From Raineya orbicola (GTDB lineage Bacteria > Bacteroidota > Bacteroidia > Cytophagales > Thermonemataceae), in contig NZ_NKXO01000009.1 of the NCBI RefSeq assembly GCF_002843425.1, forward strand, positions 1-64,000: a DNA stretch of 64,000 nucleotides, read 5' to 3'. Under the pieces are notes generated by a model. That model was not told the DNA's origin, did no database searches, and saw nothing but the letters and a program-made list of their open reading frames with translations. Shown one piece after another: positions 62,612 to 64,000 of the stretch (the stretch's first letter is position 1; each line of letters starts with the position of its first letter). Both the position numbers and the translations under genes were made by a program.

Positions 62612-62989
62612 ATGAGTAAAAAAGTTATTTTTTCTGAAAATGCTCCTGCTCCTATCGGTCCGTATAGTCAGGCAATTTTAGCGGGTAATTTACTTTTTAT
62701 CTCAGGGCAAATTGCTCTAAAAGAAGGTGTTATGGTACAAGAAACTATCCAAGCTGAAACACACCAAGTAATGCGTAATATCCAGGCTATATTACAGGAA
62801 ACAGGAATGGATTTTAGTAATGTGGTAAAAAGCACTATTTTTGTAAAAGACCTCAATAACTTTCAGGTTATCAATGAAGTGTATGGTTCTTATTTTGGTG
62901 AAAATCCGCCTGCACGCGAAACTGTGGAAGTGAGCCGTTTGCCCAAAGATGCTAATGTGGAAATTTCTTGTATTGCTTTGAAATTCTAA
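62612..62989 (+). CDS. RidA-family enamine/imine deaminase
   Basis: The 125-residue protein has the family signature APAPIGPYSQA, FISGQIAL and the closing RETVEVSRLPKDANVEI, with the catalytic Arg in the last motif. It hydrolyses reactive enamine intermediates made by PLP enzymes. It starts shortly after the ompA terminator, so it must have its own promoter; TATCTTTA just upstream resembles a -7 element. Confidence 0.95.
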   Translation: MSKKVIFSENAPAPIGPYSQAILAGNLLFISGQIALKEGVMVQETIQAETHQVMRNIQAILQETGMDFSNVVKSTIFVKDLNNFQVINEVYGSYFGENPPARETVEVSRLPKDANVEISCIALKF

Positions 62990-63028
62990 TTTTTTAAGCG
63001 AAAATTTTTATATTGGCACAATTTTTAT

Positions 63029-63036
63029 AGCTTTGC
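63029..63036 (+). promoter_or_regulatory. -7 element before the coiled-coil exported protein
   Basis: TAGCTTTG at 63029-63036 matches TAnnTTTG exactly, 28 bases before the ATG at 63065. The -33 region is only T-rich, so the match is partial. Confidence 0.45.
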
Positions 63037-63064
63037 TATTGGTTTCACTCAAAATTTTATTTTT

Positions 63065-63787
63065 ATGAAAAAGTTAGTTACACTGCTTGGGCTACTTTTA
63101 GTCGGCAATTATGTTTTGTCTCAATCGCTTGCCCCATATCAAAAGCAAATTACCTTGGAAAAAATCAATGTAGATGCTTGGGCGGCAGGCATTGAAAAGG
63201 GTACAGAGGACGATTTGAAAGATGCTTTTTCGGCATACGTGAAAAAAAACTTCAATTTGAAATCTAAAAAGAATGGCAGACACGGTTTAGTTGTACCCGA
63301 AGCCACTTTACCTCAAGTTACTACTCGCAGAGGAGATTTACACGTGCAATTTTCCAACGATACAGGTCGCCCTGAAATGGCTGTTGCCTTTATGATGGGC
63401 TATGATATTTACCTGAATGCACGCGAAAATCCTCAAGAAATGGAACGTTTCAAGGAATTTTTTACCACTTTCCTTTTCAATTATTACAAAGAATACTACG
63501 AAAAAATGATACGTGAAAAGGAAAAAATGCTCAAAGATTTGCGTAGCCAAATTGCTGATAACGAGAAAAAAGTTAAAAGCCTTCAAAGCGATATAGAAAA
63601 AACACAAAAAAAGATAGCCAAAGAATCTGACCAGCTCAAAAAGACAGAACTTGAAAATAAAAACGTAGTGGCTCGCCGCCAGATTGATGCTCTCAATGAA
63701 ATGAACGCCAACAATAACAAACAAATTACCAATATTGAAAACGAAATCAATCAAATAAAAATGCAAATGGCAAACATTGGGAAATAA
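63065..63787 (+). CDS. Exported coiled-coil protein of unknown function
   Basis: A 240-residue protein with a signal peptide (VTLLGLLLVGNYVLSQ). Residues about 25-140 form a mixed domain with RRGDLHVQFSNDTGRPEMAV cut here as RRGDLHVQFSND and GRPEMAV; the last 100 residues are a heptad-rich coiled coil (EKMLKDLRSQIADNEKKVKS and on). It would be periplasmic and probably oligomeric. I do not recognise the family. Confidence 0.75.
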   Translation: MKKLVTLLGLLLVGNYVLSQSLAPYQKQITLEKINVDAWAAGIEKGTEDDLKDAFSAYVKKNFNLKSKKNGRHGLVVPEATLPQVTTRRGDLHVQFSNDTGRPEMAVAFMMGYDIYLNARENPQEMERFKEFFTTFLFNYYKEYYEKMIREKEKMLKDLRSQIADNEKKVKSLQSDIEKTQKKIAKESDQLKKTELENKNVVARRQIDALNEMNANNNKQITNIENEINQIKMQMANIGK

Positions 63788-63819
63788 TTTGTTTATTTGA
63801 AACCTTCTTACTTATTTTG
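63788..63819 (+). promoter_or_regulatory. Probable promoter of the last gene
   Basis: TTTG at 63788-63791 and TTATTTTG at 63812-63819 are 20 bases apart, with one mismatch to TAnnTTTG. The ATG of the final gene follows at 63847. Confidence 0.4.
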
Positions 63820-63846
63820 CAATGTTCAAACCTAAACTGAAAAAAT

Positions 63847-64000
63847 ATGAAAAAATTATCGCTTTCCTTGTTATTTTTTGTCTTTACTTTTTCTGTTTTT
63901 GCCCAAGATGATACAGGATTCAAATTGGGTATGAAAGTGGGTTTGCCTATTGGTTTCAATAGTGTTAAATCTAATGAGAACGGATTTGAAGCCACTCCTA
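63847..64000 (+). CDS. N-terminal part of a probable outer-membrane beta-barrel protein
   Basis: The frame runs off the window edge after 51 codons. It has a signal peptide (MKKLSLSLLFFVFTFSVFAQ) and then GFKLGMKVGLPIGFNSV, which looks like the first strand of a small porin-like barrel of the PorT/OmpW-like kind common in this phylum. Only the start is seen, so the family is a guess. Confidence 0.6.
   Translation, partial: MKKLSLSLLFFVFTFSVFAQDDTGFKLGMKVGLPIGFNSVKSNENGFEATP

Overview
The window reads as chromosomal DNA of an AT-rich member of the Bacteroidota, most likely the order Cytophagales. Four things point there. Two genes belong to the type IX secretion machinery (a PorE-like lipoprotein and a very large PorU/PorU2-like C25 protease). 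Recurring promoters have the Bacteroidota form TTTG-N19/20-TAnnTTTG. Signal peptides ending in FAQ or FSQ are frequent. A carotenoid desaturase sits beside dxs. Coding is dense: no gap between genes exceeds 200 bp, and I see no tRNA, rRNA, IS element or CRISPR array.

Layout. 1-0.64 kb: the tail of an unknown gene and a Cas4 exonuclease whose start is disrupted, possibly the end of a CRISPR locus lying left of the window. 0.66-6.4 kb (minus): M1 aminopeptidase, a stand-alone LOTUS-type domain, an isolated nuoA and two polytopic membrane proteins. 6.5-10 kb (minus): dxs and crtI. 10.2-11.1 kb: an orphan DNA methyltransferase. 11.2-16.8 kb (minus): uvrB, a TPR-CHAT protease and a biotin carrier protein. 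16.8-23.1 kb (plus): ftsB/divIC-like, porE-like, cinA, acpP, fabF, rnc. 23.1-27 kb: a secreted protein with 18-residue repeats, a charged lipoprotein and a large exported protein of unknown function. 27.2-31.1 kb (minus): an MFS transporter and feoA-feoB-osmC. 31.2-34.4 kb (minus): a Wzc-like tyrosine kinase with its PHP phosphatase. 34.5-39.5 kb: the PorU2-like protease. 39.7-40.9 kb: an orphan McrB-like AAA+ protein lacking its arginine-finger motif. 41.1-44.8 kb (plus): surA-like foldase, PP2C phosphatase, bioD, SAM methyltransferase. 44.8-48.1 kb (plus): an AlwI-type restriction-modification island (frameshifted nuclease plus two overlapping methyltransferases). 48.1-53.3 kb: Ig-like lipoprotein, TPR protein, Cys-rich lipoprotein, purM, UDP-glucuronate decarboxylase. 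53.5-60.9 kb: a degenerate ABC exporter, a conserved protein of unknown function, prolyl oligopeptidase, a 45-residue lipoprotein, kdsA. 61-64 kb: OmpA with thrombospondin type-3 repeats, RidA, a coiled-coil exported protein and the start of a probable outer-membrane protein.

How the genes work together. The main theme is the cell envelope: T9SS parts, an SurA-type foldase, polysaccharide control (Wzc/PHP, UDP-xylose synthesis, KDO synthesis), OmpA-like anchors and many lipoproteins. The second theme is DNA defence and modification: Cas4, McrB-like, the AlwI-like system and an orphan methyltransferase. Three genes (cas4, the AlwI-like nuclease, the Cys-rich lipoprotein) each look disrupted by a single-base shift, two of them in homopolymer runs, so assembly error has to be weighed against real decay.

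I did not find a clear multi-gene system that is entirely new. The best candidates for a second look are the ABC protein with degenerate ATPase motifs, the arginine-finger-less McrB homologue, the free-standing LOTUS protein and the Cys-rich lipoprotein.
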